NCBI GenBank assembly: GCA_934339215.1
Contig: CAKRHU010000012.1
Location: forward strand, 1-13,655
Direction of reading: 5' to 3'
Length of the DNA: 13,655 nt
Origin: an uncultured Lacticaseibacillus sp.
GTDB lineage: Bacteria; Bacillota; Bacilli; Lactobacillales; Lactobacillaceae
Position numbers and translations under genes: made by a program. How positions within the stretch are numbered: position 1 is the stretch's first letter; each line of letters starts with the position of its first letter. Shown here one piece after another: positions 1 through 6,655 of this stretch. Below the pieces are notes generated by a model. It ran no database searches. It was not told the DNA's origin and was given only the letters and a program-made list of their open reading frames with translations.

Positions 1-135
1 AACCCACAGATTTTCGGGCCGCAAGGCTATTGGTATAGCTTGCTGGAAGATTCAAAACACACTTACGATGCCGGACAGCGTTTGCGCAAAAATCAGAAGT
101 TTCAGGAAAGTTCTAGTCTTTTAAGATGGGTTTAA
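1..135 (+). CDS. 3' end of an unidentified gene (partial)
   Basis: Frame 1 is open from the window edge for 44 codons and stops at TAA 133-135. The peptide is rich in aromatic and charged residues (for example GPQGYWYSLLEDSK near its start) and reads like protein, but I recognise no family. Frame 2 is also open to a TAA at 122-124, so the choice of frame is uncertain. No clear terminator lies between this stop and the next gene; the region 136-198 holds only a short TAAGCTTA palindrome (133-140) and the ribosome binding site of the next gene. This could also be non-coding sequence. Confidence 0.35.
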   Translation, partial: NPQIFGPQGYWYSLLEDSKHTYDAGQRLRKNQKFQESSSLLRWV

Positions 136-198
136 GCTTACCTGCCTATGATTAGCAACATTAACAAACGACATTAAAAAATCATTGGAGATGACATT

Positions 199-1005
199 AT
201 GGATAACGCGACGGACTTGACCCGCAACACCAAACGGCCCCGCGCCTACAGTTTCAAACAGCTTTTACCTTGGCTGATCCCAGTTGCCTTAATTATTATC
301 TGGCAAATTGCCGGCACCTTTGGTTGGATCTCGACCAAGCTGTTACCCACCCCTTGGTCTGTGATTCAAGATGGGGTGAGCTTGTGGCAAAGTGGCGAAT
401 TACAAAAGAACATGGGCATCAGTTTGTATCGCGCCTTAGTCGGCTTTGCAATTGGTGGCGCCGTTGGCTTTTTCTTCGGGATGCTCAACGGCTTATCCAA
501 AACCGCCCGCGCATTGTTTGATTCCACGATTCAAATGCTGCGCAACATCCCCCATTTGTCCTTGATTCCTGTGGTGATCATCTTGTTTGGGATCGGTGAA
601 ACCGCCAAGATCTCTTTGGTCACAGTTGGCGTGATGTTCCCAATTTACATCAACACTTTCCACGGTATCACTTCCGTTGACCCAGAATTGATCGAAATGG
701 GCCAAGCTTACGGGTTATCCAAACGCGAAATGCTCACCAAAATCGTGTTCCCAGGTGCGCTGCCCACCATTTTAGTGGGCGTTCGTTACGCTTTAGGGGT
801 GATGTGGACGACCTTGATCGTGGCTGAAACGATCAGTTCCACTTCTGGGATCGGATACATGGCCACTAATGCCCAAGAATTCATGAACATGAAAACCGTC
901 CTCTTATGTATCGTAATTTATGCGTTACTGGGCAAGGTTTCCGACTTAATTGCAAAATTACTCGAAGATATTTGCCTTGATTGGCAAGCAGAAAGGAGTC
1001 GTTAA
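199..1005 (+). CDS. ssuC: ABC transporter permease, SsuC/TauC (nitrate/sulfonate/bicarbonate) type
   Basis: This 268-residue membrane protein is the channel half of an ABC importer. It has about six hydrophobic segments (first at ~25-43). Around residues 165-190 it carries the EAA-type cytoplasmic loop of importer permeases (AYGLSKREM followed by VFPGALP), which docks on the ATPase. The segment just after it (GVRYALGVMWTTLIVAET) is typical of the SsuC/TauC/NrtB branch. Length is normal for that family. The ATG at 199 has GGAG at 187-190, 8 bases upstream. It is the first gene of an operon with the ATPase, an acyltransferase, an acyl-CoA synthetase and the binding protein. The family assignment is solid. 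The substrate is not: members carry alkanesulfonates, taurine, nitrate or vitamin precursors, so the symbol is family-level only. Confidence 0.9.
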   Translation: MDNATDLTRNTKRPRAYSFKQLLPWLIPVALIIIWQIAGTFGWISTKLLPTPWSVIQDGVSLWQSGELQKNMGISLYRALVGFAIGGAVGFFFGMLNGLSKTARALFDSTIQMLRNIPHLSLIPVVIILFGIGETAKISLVTVGVMFPIYINTFHGITSVDPELIEMGQAYGLSKREMLTKIVFPGALPTILVGVRYALGVMWTTLIVAETISSTSGIGYMATNAQEFMNMKTVLLCIVIYALLGKVSDLIAKLLEDICLDWQAERSR

Positions 1006-1006
1006 C

Positions 1007-1711
1007 ATGGCTGAACCTTTATTGACCTTAGCGCGCATCGGCAAAGTTTACGGCGATAAAACCGCGCTGCATGATGTCAACTTCTCCATTTATCCAGGCG
1101 AATTCATCGCGTTAGTGGGGATGTCAGGCGGTGGAAAATCCACTATTTTACGTTTGATTGCGCAGCTGGAACAACCGACTTCAGGCAAGATCCAATACGC
1201 TGACCCTGAGATGGTCACCCGCGTCATGTTCCAAAACGACCGGCTACTGCCTTGGATGACCAATGTTCAAAACTTATCCTTCAAATCCAATGATAAAGTT
1301 CAACAAGACCGCGCCAAGGCAATGCTTAAAACAGTGGGCTTACAAGATTTCCCAGATTCTTATCCTAGCTCCTTATCCGGTGGGCAAAAACAGCGCTTGG
1401 CTTTAGGCCGTGCTTTGATGGCAGATCCGCAGTTATTGTTACTTGATGAACCACTGGGCGCCTTGGATGCTTTGACCCGGCGTAAAATGCAAGACTCGAT
1501 CACTGAGATCTGCCAACAACAGCACCTCACGACGCTTTTGATCACACATGACGTCGAAGAAGCGGCGCGGATGGCTGACCGCGTGATCGTGGTCAAAGAT
1601 GGCACCAACGTTTATGAAGCAGACGGTGCAAAGGGGCAAGATGCCGCGACTATCGGGACGGTTTCAGAAGACGTGTTGAACGTGATTTTGAACACCCCAC
1701 AGGAGGTTTGA
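1007..1711 (+). CDS. ssuB: ABC transporter ATP-binding protein, SsuB/TauB type
   Basis: This is the cytoplasmic ATPase that drives the importer, 234 residues from the chosen start. Walker A is GMSGGGKST (38-46), the ABC signature is LSGGQKQR (from 123), Walker B ends in LLLLDEP with the catalytic Glu at 148, and the switch His is H181 (ITHD). All catalytic motifs are intact. The frame is open further upstream to 950, but ATG 1007 is preferred: AAAGGAG at 992-998 sits 8 bases before it, and it starts one base after the permease stop. An earlier start would overlap the permease by 56 bases without a ribosome binding site. The next gene's ribosome binding site (AGGAGG) lies within the last codons of this gene. 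Confidence 0.92.
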   Translation: MAEPLLTLARIGKVYGDKTALHDVNFSIYPGEFIALVGMSGGGKSTILRLIAQLEQPTSGKIQYADPEMVTRVMFQNDRLLPWMTNVQNLSFKSNDKVQQDRAKAMLKTVGLQDFPDSYPSSLSGGQKQRLALGRALMADPQLLLLDEPLGALDALTRRKMQDSITEICQQQHLTTLLITHDVEEAARMADRVIVVKDGTNVYEADGAKGQDAATIGTVSEDVLNVILNTPQEV

Positions 1712-1714
1712 GCG

Positions 1715-2926
1715 TTGGCGACTGGACAAAAGAAAAAGCGGAAATATTTATATGAAGTTGATGCCATGCGCATTATGTTCATTTTTGGGGTATTGCTGAA
1801 TCACACCACCACCGCGTTTGCACAAAGCATGAGCAATGCCACCGGGTGGGCGCATATGTTATTGCTATCGACGCATTTGACCATTCACTTCACGCGCATG
1901 GGCTTTATGTTTATGACCGGCTTGGTATTGACGTTAAACTACTATAAGAAAGACGACTGGCCGAACTTCTTTAAGAAGCGCTTTGCCGGGTCAGGTTGGC
2001 CTTACTTGTTGTGGAACTTTATCCTCATGGTGTTTGCCTTGATCGTTGGGATGCCGGGATTTTCTTTGAACAACTTCGCCTCAACTTATTACAGCGCGAT
2101 CATTCATGGGGATCAATTCTACATGTACTACATTTTGGTCACCTTGCAGTTGTATCTGCTGTTTCCGTTTTTGGTATGGTTGTTCAAGAAATTCACCGGC
2201 CATCATGGTTGGATCTTAGGCATCAGCTTTGCCATTCAAATGCTGTTGATGTTTGGGATCAAGTACGGCTTACCGCATGTCGATCGGAGCAACTGGATCT
2301 GGTGGTTGCGCGCTTATGGCGTCAACGTCTTCACTTATCAGTTCTACTTCATCTTCGGGGCCTTCACCTCGCTGCATTATCAAGCGATGGTCGCCTTCAT
2401 TAAGAAATACGCCAAAGCTATCGGTACGGTTACCTTAGCGCTTGGGCTCGGAACTGTCGCTTACTACTTCTGGAACCGCAACGTCTTAGACCTCACGCAT
2501 ACCAGTGCGGTATCCCCACATCAACCTTATATGTTGTTGTATGACACCATGATGATCATTTTCGTCTTTGGGGTCGGCAAGATCTATGACCGCTGGCGCA
2601 AAAAACATGTTGGCTCATGGTTTGATTTATTCGTCAAAAATGGTGCCAAAGTGTCCTTTGGGATCTATTTGGATCAAACCATCGGCTTAACGCTACTAAG
2701 TTACCTCTTAAAATTCACCCACTTCCCCGACTGGACTTATGTCGCTTTAATTCCAGTTGGCTATGCCTTAGTGCTTGGCATGAGCTTTGGGATCGCGTGG
2801 TTCTGTTACAAGGTCGCCCCGTTTGGCATTTTGATCGGGCGGCCACAAATTCACTTGTTTAACAAGAAAGGAGACAAGGCGCATGACCAAATTAACCACG
2901 CTTCTGTCCAATCAACTAAAGAATAA
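1715..2926 (+). CDS. Acyltransferase family 3 integral membrane protein
   Basis: A 403-residue, roughly ten-helix membrane protein of the Acyl_transf_3 (OatA/OafB/NodX-like) type. These proteins move an acyl group, usually from a cytoplasmic acyl-CoA, onto a sugar or other acceptor at or beyond the membrane. The N-terminal family pattern is visible: D16, R19 and H30 (VDAMRIMFIFGVLLNH). The start is a TTG at 1715, supported by a perfect AGGAGG at 1701-1706, 8 bases upstream and 3 bases after the ATPase stop. No ATG is close enough to use that site. There is no extracellular SGNH domain, so this is the membrane part only. The last 44 bases overlap the acyl-CoA synthetase gene in another frame, implying translational coupling. 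Acceptor and acyl group are unknown; the synthetase next door may supply the donor (inference). Confidence 0.82.
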   Translation: MATGQKKKRKYLYEVDAMRIMFIFGVLLNHTTTAFAQSMSNATGWAHMLLLSTHLTIHFTRMGFMFMTGLVLTLNYYKKDDWPNFFKKRFAGSGWPYLLWNFILMVFALIVGMPGFSLNNFASTYYSAIIHGDQFYMYYILVTLQLYLLFPFLVWLFKKFTGHHGWILGISFAIQMLLMFGIKYGLPHVDRSNWIWWLRAYGVNVFTYQFYFIFGAFTSLHYQAMVAFIKKYAKAIGTVTLALGLGTVAYYFWNRNVLDLTHTSAVSPHQPYMLLYDTMMIIFVFGVGKIYDRWRKKHVGSWFDLFVKNGAKVSFGIYLDQTIGLTLLSYLLKFTHFPDWTYVALIPVGYALVLGMSFGIAWFCYKVAPFGILIGRPQIHLFNKKGDKAHDQINHASVQSTKE

Positions 2927-4415
2927 TCCAAAGCGCGATATCATTAAAGACGCCGCCATGGATCGCTGGTTTACCTGCGCTGAACTCCAACAAGACGTCG
3001 ATCAACTGCAAAACTTATTTACCGCGATGAACCTCGGTCGCGGCGATGTCGTCTTGGTTTGCTTAGAAAACTCGGCCGTATTTCCAGTAATCAACCAAGC
3101 GGCTTGGAATCTAGGTATCATTATTCACCCAATTTCTCCAACGACGCCAATTGCCGGGTTGAAAGCCGACTGGAACCAATTCCAATATCCGTTGGTATTA
3201 ACCACTGACGCGTTAGCTGAAGCGTGGACTGATGCCCGATTTGCCAAGTCTGCTTTGAAAGTCAACACTGCTGAAATGCAAGTGATCGCAGACACCAAGC
3301 AATTGGAACACCGGACGGATGTTGATCACTCTGAAGTCCAAGATGAAGACCTCGGCTTGATTTTAAACACGTCTGGCACCACTGGCAAACCCAAGCGCGT
3401 CGGCTTATCCCATCGCATCATGCTCAATGCCGCGACGCATGACGCCGAATCCAATCACATGACAGAACAAGACACGGCGATGATCATGATGCCGATGTTT
3501 CATATCAACGCGCAAGTGATGTCGACCTTATCTTCTCGCGTTGCCAATGCCCGCATTTTGGTCACCCCGAAATTTTCTGCCAGCCGCTTCTGGCAACAAG
3601 TCGCGGATAACCATGTCACTTGGGTATCAGTGGTCCCAACCATCGTCAGCTTCTTATTATTGAATGAAAAAGCCAACGCCGCTTATGGTCGTTTGCAAAG
3701 CCAAGTCAATTTACGCTTTGTCCGCTCCAGCTCATTTGCTTTACCAGAAGAACGGCTGCGCGCCTTTCAAGACCGCTTCCACACCTTAATTATTGAAGGT
3801 TATGGCATGACGGAAGCGTCAAGTCAGTGTACCACTAATCCCCATGATGCGCCAAAAATTGGCTCTGCTGGATTACCGTTTGGCACTGAGGTGAAAATTT
3901 TGATCGCTGATCACTTCACTGACGCGCCTGGCGCCTTAGGTGAAATTGCCATTAAAGGCGATCATGTGATCACTCATTATTTAGACGATGAAAAGCCAGA
4001 ATCCTTTCAAGACGGCTGGTTTTTGACCGGGGATCTCGGCTACTTTGATGAAGATGGCTATTTGTTTGTCAAAGGCCGCAAAAAGGAGATCATTTCTCGT
4101 GGCGGTGAAAAAGTCGCACCTGCCCATGTTGAATCCGTTTTGTCTGAGTTGCCTTTCATCGAACAACAAGCTGTCATCGGCATGCCAGATGACTTATATG
4201 GTGAAGAAGTCACCGCAGTACTGGTTTCCACCACGCCGGGCATCAACGAAGCGGAACAACGCGAAGAAATTCTCACTTTTGGCCGCAGCCACTTGGCAAA
4301 GTTTGAATCCCCAACGCGGGTGGAATTCGTCCGTGAATTTCCGCGCAACACCACTGGTAAGATCTTACGCCCACAATTGCGGGAACAATTACTCTCAGTA
4401 GGAGCTCATCGTTAA
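2883..4415 (+). CDS. Acyl-CoA synthetase / AMP-dependent acid:CoA ligase (ANL superfamily)
   Basis: A 510-residue cytoplasmic enzyme expected to activate a carboxylic acid with ATP to an acyl-AMP and then an acyl-CoA. Motifs in order: P-loop SGTTGKPK (164-171), GYGMTEAS (from 306), TGDLG with ribose-binding Asp at 384, hinge region GRKKEIISRGGEKV (~398-412), and the adenylation Lys K493 in NTTGKILR. All are intact, and length is normal. The stretch RFVRSSSFAL before GYGMTEAS recalls the Pcs60/oxalyl-CoA synthetase branch from memory; the acid is not proven. ATG 2883 has AAAGGAG at 2867-2873. It overlaps the acyltransferase by 44 bases, and its stop overlaps the next start by one base (TAATG), so it is embedded in the transporter operon. 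Its product could feed the acyltransferase. Confidence 0.87.
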   Translation: MTKLTTLLSNQLKNNPKRDIIKDAAMDRWFTCAELQQDVDQLQNLFTAMNLGRGDVVLVCLENSAVFPVINQAAWNLGIIIHPISPTTPIAGLKADWNQFQYPLVLTTDALAEAWTDARFAKSALKVNTAEMQVIADTKQLEHRTDVDHSEVQDEDLGLILNTSGTTGKPKRVGLSHRIMLNAATHDAESNHMTEQDTAMIMMPMFHINAQVMSTLSSRVANARILVTPKFSASRFWQQVADNHVTWVSVVPTIVSFLLLNEKANAAYGRLQSQVNLRFVRSSSFALPEERLRAFQDRFHTLIIEGYGMTEASSQCTTNPHDAPKIGSAGLPFGTEVKILIADHFTDAPGALGEIAIKGDHVITHYLDDEKPESFQDGWFLTGDLGYFDEDGYLFVKGRKKEIISRGGEKVAPAHVESVLSELPFIEQQAVIGMPDDLYGEEVTAVLVSTTPGINEAEQREEILTFGRSHLAKFESPTRVEFVREFPRNTTGKILRPQLREQLLSVGAHR

Positions 4416-5371
4416 TGAAGAAAAAAAGTCTACTCACCATCCTGTTAGTCGTCATCGTCGCTGCCATCGCTTGGTTCGGCTGGTCTTCAACCCATTCAAC
4501 CAGCGCAACCAAGCTCACCACAGTCACCATCGGTTATCAAAAAGCAGATCCTGTCGACATTTCCCGCGCTCGCGGTGAACTCGCCAAGAAAATGAAAGCG
4601 AAAGGCTACAAAGTGGTCTTCAAAGAATTCCAAGACGGCACCGCATTGACCACTGCCTTGAAGTCCGGCGACATCGATTACGCCCGCGTCGGCGATGTCC
4701 CACCCGTTACCGCGCAAGCCAATGGTTTAGATTTCGTTTACGTCGCAGCTGGCTCTGATAAAGTGCAAGGCTCTGGGATCGAAGTTAAAAAGACCTCTGG
4801 CATCACCAGCTTAGCTGACCTCAAAGGCAAAACCATCGCCTACACCAAAGGAACTTCCAGTCAATACATGTTGATCCAGGCCTTAGAAAAAGCCGGCCTT
4901 TCCACTTCTGACGTGAAGATGGTGTCAATGGATCAAGCCACGGCTGCCGTGGCCTTTGCTAAAGGCACCGTTGATGCTTGGGCCAGTTGGGATCCTTACA
5001 CCGCCACTGCTGAAGTCAACAATGATGCCACTTTGTTAGTCGATGACACTGGCTTGGCGAAAAACCGCGACTTCTTGATTTCCACGAAGACTTACGCTTC
5101 CAAGAATAAGGATGTTTCCAAGTTATTGACCAAGTACTTAAGCCAAGACATGACTTGGGCTAACAACCACAAAACCCAGCTCACCACCATGTTGATGAAG
5201 ATGTTGAAGCTTAAAAAGTCGATCGTCAAGAAAATGGTCGATCGTCGGACTTACAGCTTCGGTAGCGTGTCTGACAGCATTTTGAAAGAACAACAAGCCA
5301 TTGCGGATGTCTTCTATCAACAAAAAATCGTCACCAAAAAAGTCGATATCACAGATGCCACGGCAAAATAA
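4415..5371 (+). CDS. ssuA: ABC transporter substrate-binding protein, SsuA/NrtA family
   Basis: A 318-residue extracytoplasmic binding protein that should deliver substrate to the permease encoded at 199-1005. Residues 1-4 are positively charged and ~5-22 form a hydrophobic segment. The mature fold shows SsuA-family wording: SGDIDYARVGDVPP (~85-98), YTKGTSSQYM and DAWASWDPY. There is no cysteine anywhere in the protein, so it cannot be a lipoprotein, unlike most Gram-positive binding proteins. It is either a secreted signal-peptide protein or anchored by an uncleaved N-terminal helix. ATG 4415 overlaps the preceding stop (TAATG) and has GGAG at 4401-4404. It is the last gene of the operon; a hairpin and an intrinsic terminator follow. 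Sulfonate binding is a family-level guess. Confidence 0.88.
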   Translation: MKKKSLLTILLVVIVAAIAWFGWSSTHSTSATKLTTVTIGYQKADPVDISRARGELAKKMKAKGYKVVFKEFQDGTALTTALKSGDIDYARVGDVPPVTAQANGLDFVYVAAGSDKVQGSGIEVKKTSGITSLADLKGKTIAYTKGTSSQYMLIQALEKAGLSTSDVKMVSMDQATAAVAFAKGTVDAWASWDPYTATAEVNNDATLLVDDTGLAKNRDFLISTKTYASKNKDVSKLLTKYLSQDMTWANNHKTQLTTMLMKMLKLKKSIVKKMVDRRTYSFGSVSDSILKEQQAIADVFYQQKIVTKKVDITDATAK

Positions 5372-5389
5372 GGGTATCTGAACCAGGTG

Positions 5390-5420
5390 TCATCAGCAAG
5401 CGATTAGTGGTTGCCGATGA
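5390..5420 (+). repeat. Hairpin just after the binding-protein gene
   Basis: TCATCAGCAA (5390-5399) pairs with TTGCCGATGA (5411-5420), 9 of 10 positions, around an 11-base loop. No T-run follows, so it is not itself an intrinsic terminator. It lies 18 bases after the stop and 22 bases before a true terminator. It may protect the 3' end of the transcript or be an operator; its function is inferred only. Confidence 0.45.
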
Positions 5421-5442
5421 ATTAGTGAAATAACTCGTCAAC

Positions 5443-5488
5443 AGTGTGACTGTTATCTCAAAAGCAGACGACAGTCACGCTATTTTTT
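5443..5488 (+). terminator. Intrinsic terminator of the transporter/acyl operon
   Basis: AGTGTGACTGT (5443-5453) pairs with ACAGTCACGCT (5471-5481) over 11 positions, one of them G-T, with a 17-base loop. Six T's follow at 5483-5488. This ends the operon that starts at 199. Confidence 0.7.
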
Positions 5489-5524
5489 GCATAGTTTCGC
5501 CCTCACGAATCTGTCCGGCTTTCA

Positions 5525-5552
5525 TTGCGTTTTTCATTGATTGGCGTATCAT
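5525..5552 (+). promoter_or_regulatory. Possible degV promoter
   Basis: TTGCGT (5525-5530) and TATCAT (5547-5552) are separated by 16 bases, between the preceding terminator and the degV ribosome binding site. The match to consensus is moderate (4 of 6 and 5 of 6). Position supports it, since degV needs its own promoter after the terminator. Confidence 0.35.
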
Positions 5553-5586
5553 GACCATATATGTCTTAAATTTTAAGGAGCCACGT

Positions 5587-6456
5587 ATGTTTCAATTATT
5601 GACAGATTCCGCTTGTGATCTACCTTATCAAACGCTACAAGCCGCTGGCGTCGACTTCGTGTCCATGCACGTGGATGTGGACGGTGTCGATCACATCGAC
5701 GATCTTGGGGAAACCTTTAAATTGGATCAGCTTTATGCCCAAATCGGCCAAGGTGTGATGCCCACCACAGCGCAAGTCAATGTTGGGCAATTCATTGACT
5801 TCTTCACCCCTTATGTTGAAGCCAACACGCCGATTTTATATTTAGGCTTTTCCAGCGGCTTAAGCGGGACTTTTAGTTCTGCTGAACAAGCTAAGCAGAT
5901 CCTTTTAGAAGACCACCCTGACGCCAAGATCCGCTTAGTCGATTCATTGGCTGCGGCCAATGGCGAAGGCTTGGTGGTCTTAGATGCCATCGACCAACAA
6001 CAAGCCGGCAAATCGTTAAATGAAATCGCGGACTGGCTAGAAGCCAATCGTCTACGCTATCGCCAATGGTTTACTGTAGACGATTTAAACTATCTCTATC
6101 ATGGCGGCCGCGTCTCCAGAACTTCTGCCGCTTTAGGGACTTTGCTCAACATCAAGCCGGTGATGGATGTGGATACTGATGGTCATTTACGCGTGGTGAA
6201 AAAAGCCCGCTCACGGCAACGCTCTCTGCATGCCTTGGCAGATGAAACCATCGCCGCGATCACTCATGATCCTAGCCATCGCGTCTTGATCGCCACTGCT
6301 GACGCGCCAGATGCTGCTGCCATTGTGCGAGATCGCATTCATGCGCAGTTTCCAGATACGCCAATCACCATCGGCCATATCGGCGCTGCCATTGCCAGTC
6401 ATACTGGGCTAGGTTGTGTTGCCGTCTTTTCTTTAGATGAACAGGCACGTGACTAA
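5587..6456 (+). CDS. DegV family protein (fatty-acid-binding, FakB-like)
   Basis: A 289-residue cytoplasmic protein of the DegV/EDD fold. Characterised FakB members hold a fatty acid for phosphorylation by the kinase FakA; many lactobacilli have several copies with different acyl preferences. Family landmarks: TDSACDLP (6-13), the Ser/Gly-rich fatty-acid head-group loop in LGFSSGLSGTFSS, DSLAAANGEG, YLYHGGRVSR, and a C-terminal HIGAAIASHTGLG. Length is normal. ATG 5587 is chosen because AAGGAG sits at 5575-5580 and the family begins MFQLLTDS. The same frame is open from a GTG at 5446, but that would start inside the upstream terminator. No fakA-like gene is nearby, and the gene stands alone between two terminators. 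Confidence 0.92.
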   Translation: MFQLLTDSACDLPYQTLQAAGVDFVSMHVDVDGVDHIDDLGETFKLDQLYAQIGQGVMPTTAQVNVGQFIDFFTPYVEANTPILYLGFSSGLSGTFSSAEQAKQILLEDHPDAKIRLVDSLAAANGEGLVVLDAIDQQQAGKSLNEIADWLEANRLRYRQWFTVDDLNYLYHGGRVSRTSAALGTLLNIKPVMDVDTDGHLRVVKKARSRQRSLHALADETIAAITHDPSHRVLIATADAPDAAAIVRDRIHAQFPDTPITIGHIGAAIASHTGLGCVAVFSLDEQARD

Positions 6457-6490
6457 AGATATAAATTTATAATTGATTTTTTGAAATTAG

Positions 6491-6527
6491 CGTCTTTGAG
6501 TTGCATCATGTGACCAAAGGCGTTTTT
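6491..6527 (+). terminator. Probable terminator after degV
   Basis: CGTCTTTG (6491-6498) pairs with CAAAGGCG (6515-6522), 8 pairs including one G-T, with a 16-base loop followed by five T's (6523-6527). The stem is short, so strength is doubtful. Confidence 0.45.
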
Positions 6528-6533
6528 GCTTGT

Positions 6534-6552
6534 TTTCATGCATATCATGAAA
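6534..6552. repeat. Perfect 7-bp inverted repeat in the degV / GGDEF intergenic region
   Basis: TTTCATG (6534-6540) and CATGAAA (6546-6552) are perfect inverted arms with a 5-base centre. It has no T-run after it and lies about 100 bases upstream of the GGDEF-EAL gene. It resembles an operator for a dimeric regulator. The rest of 6553-6643 is AT-rich; several TATA-like hexamers occur, but I could not fix a convincing promoter. Confidence 0.35.
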
Positions 6553-6655
6553 TCAGTTTTCCTGATCGACATGACATTATTGTTTGCTAAACTCAATTAA
6601 AAGTATCAAAATATAGTTAATATCTATTGAATTGACGCATATTAGAGGTGTGATT

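Noticed and set aside
493..705. Minus-strand frame within the permease gene (and similar open frames in other genes, such as 4058-4354, 10593-10847, 11576-11851)
   Set aside because: Shadows of real genes: no ribosome binding sites, no recognisable domains, and wholly inside well-supported genes.
950..1006. Upstream extension of the SsuB-type ATPase to 950
   Set aside because: It would overlap the permease with no ribosome binding site; ATG 1007 has AAAGGAG at good distance and gives the normal ATPase N-terminus.
5446..5586. N-terminal extension of DegV from GTG 5446
   Set aside because: It begins inside the upstream terminator stem; ATG 5587 has AAGGAG and matches the family's first residues.
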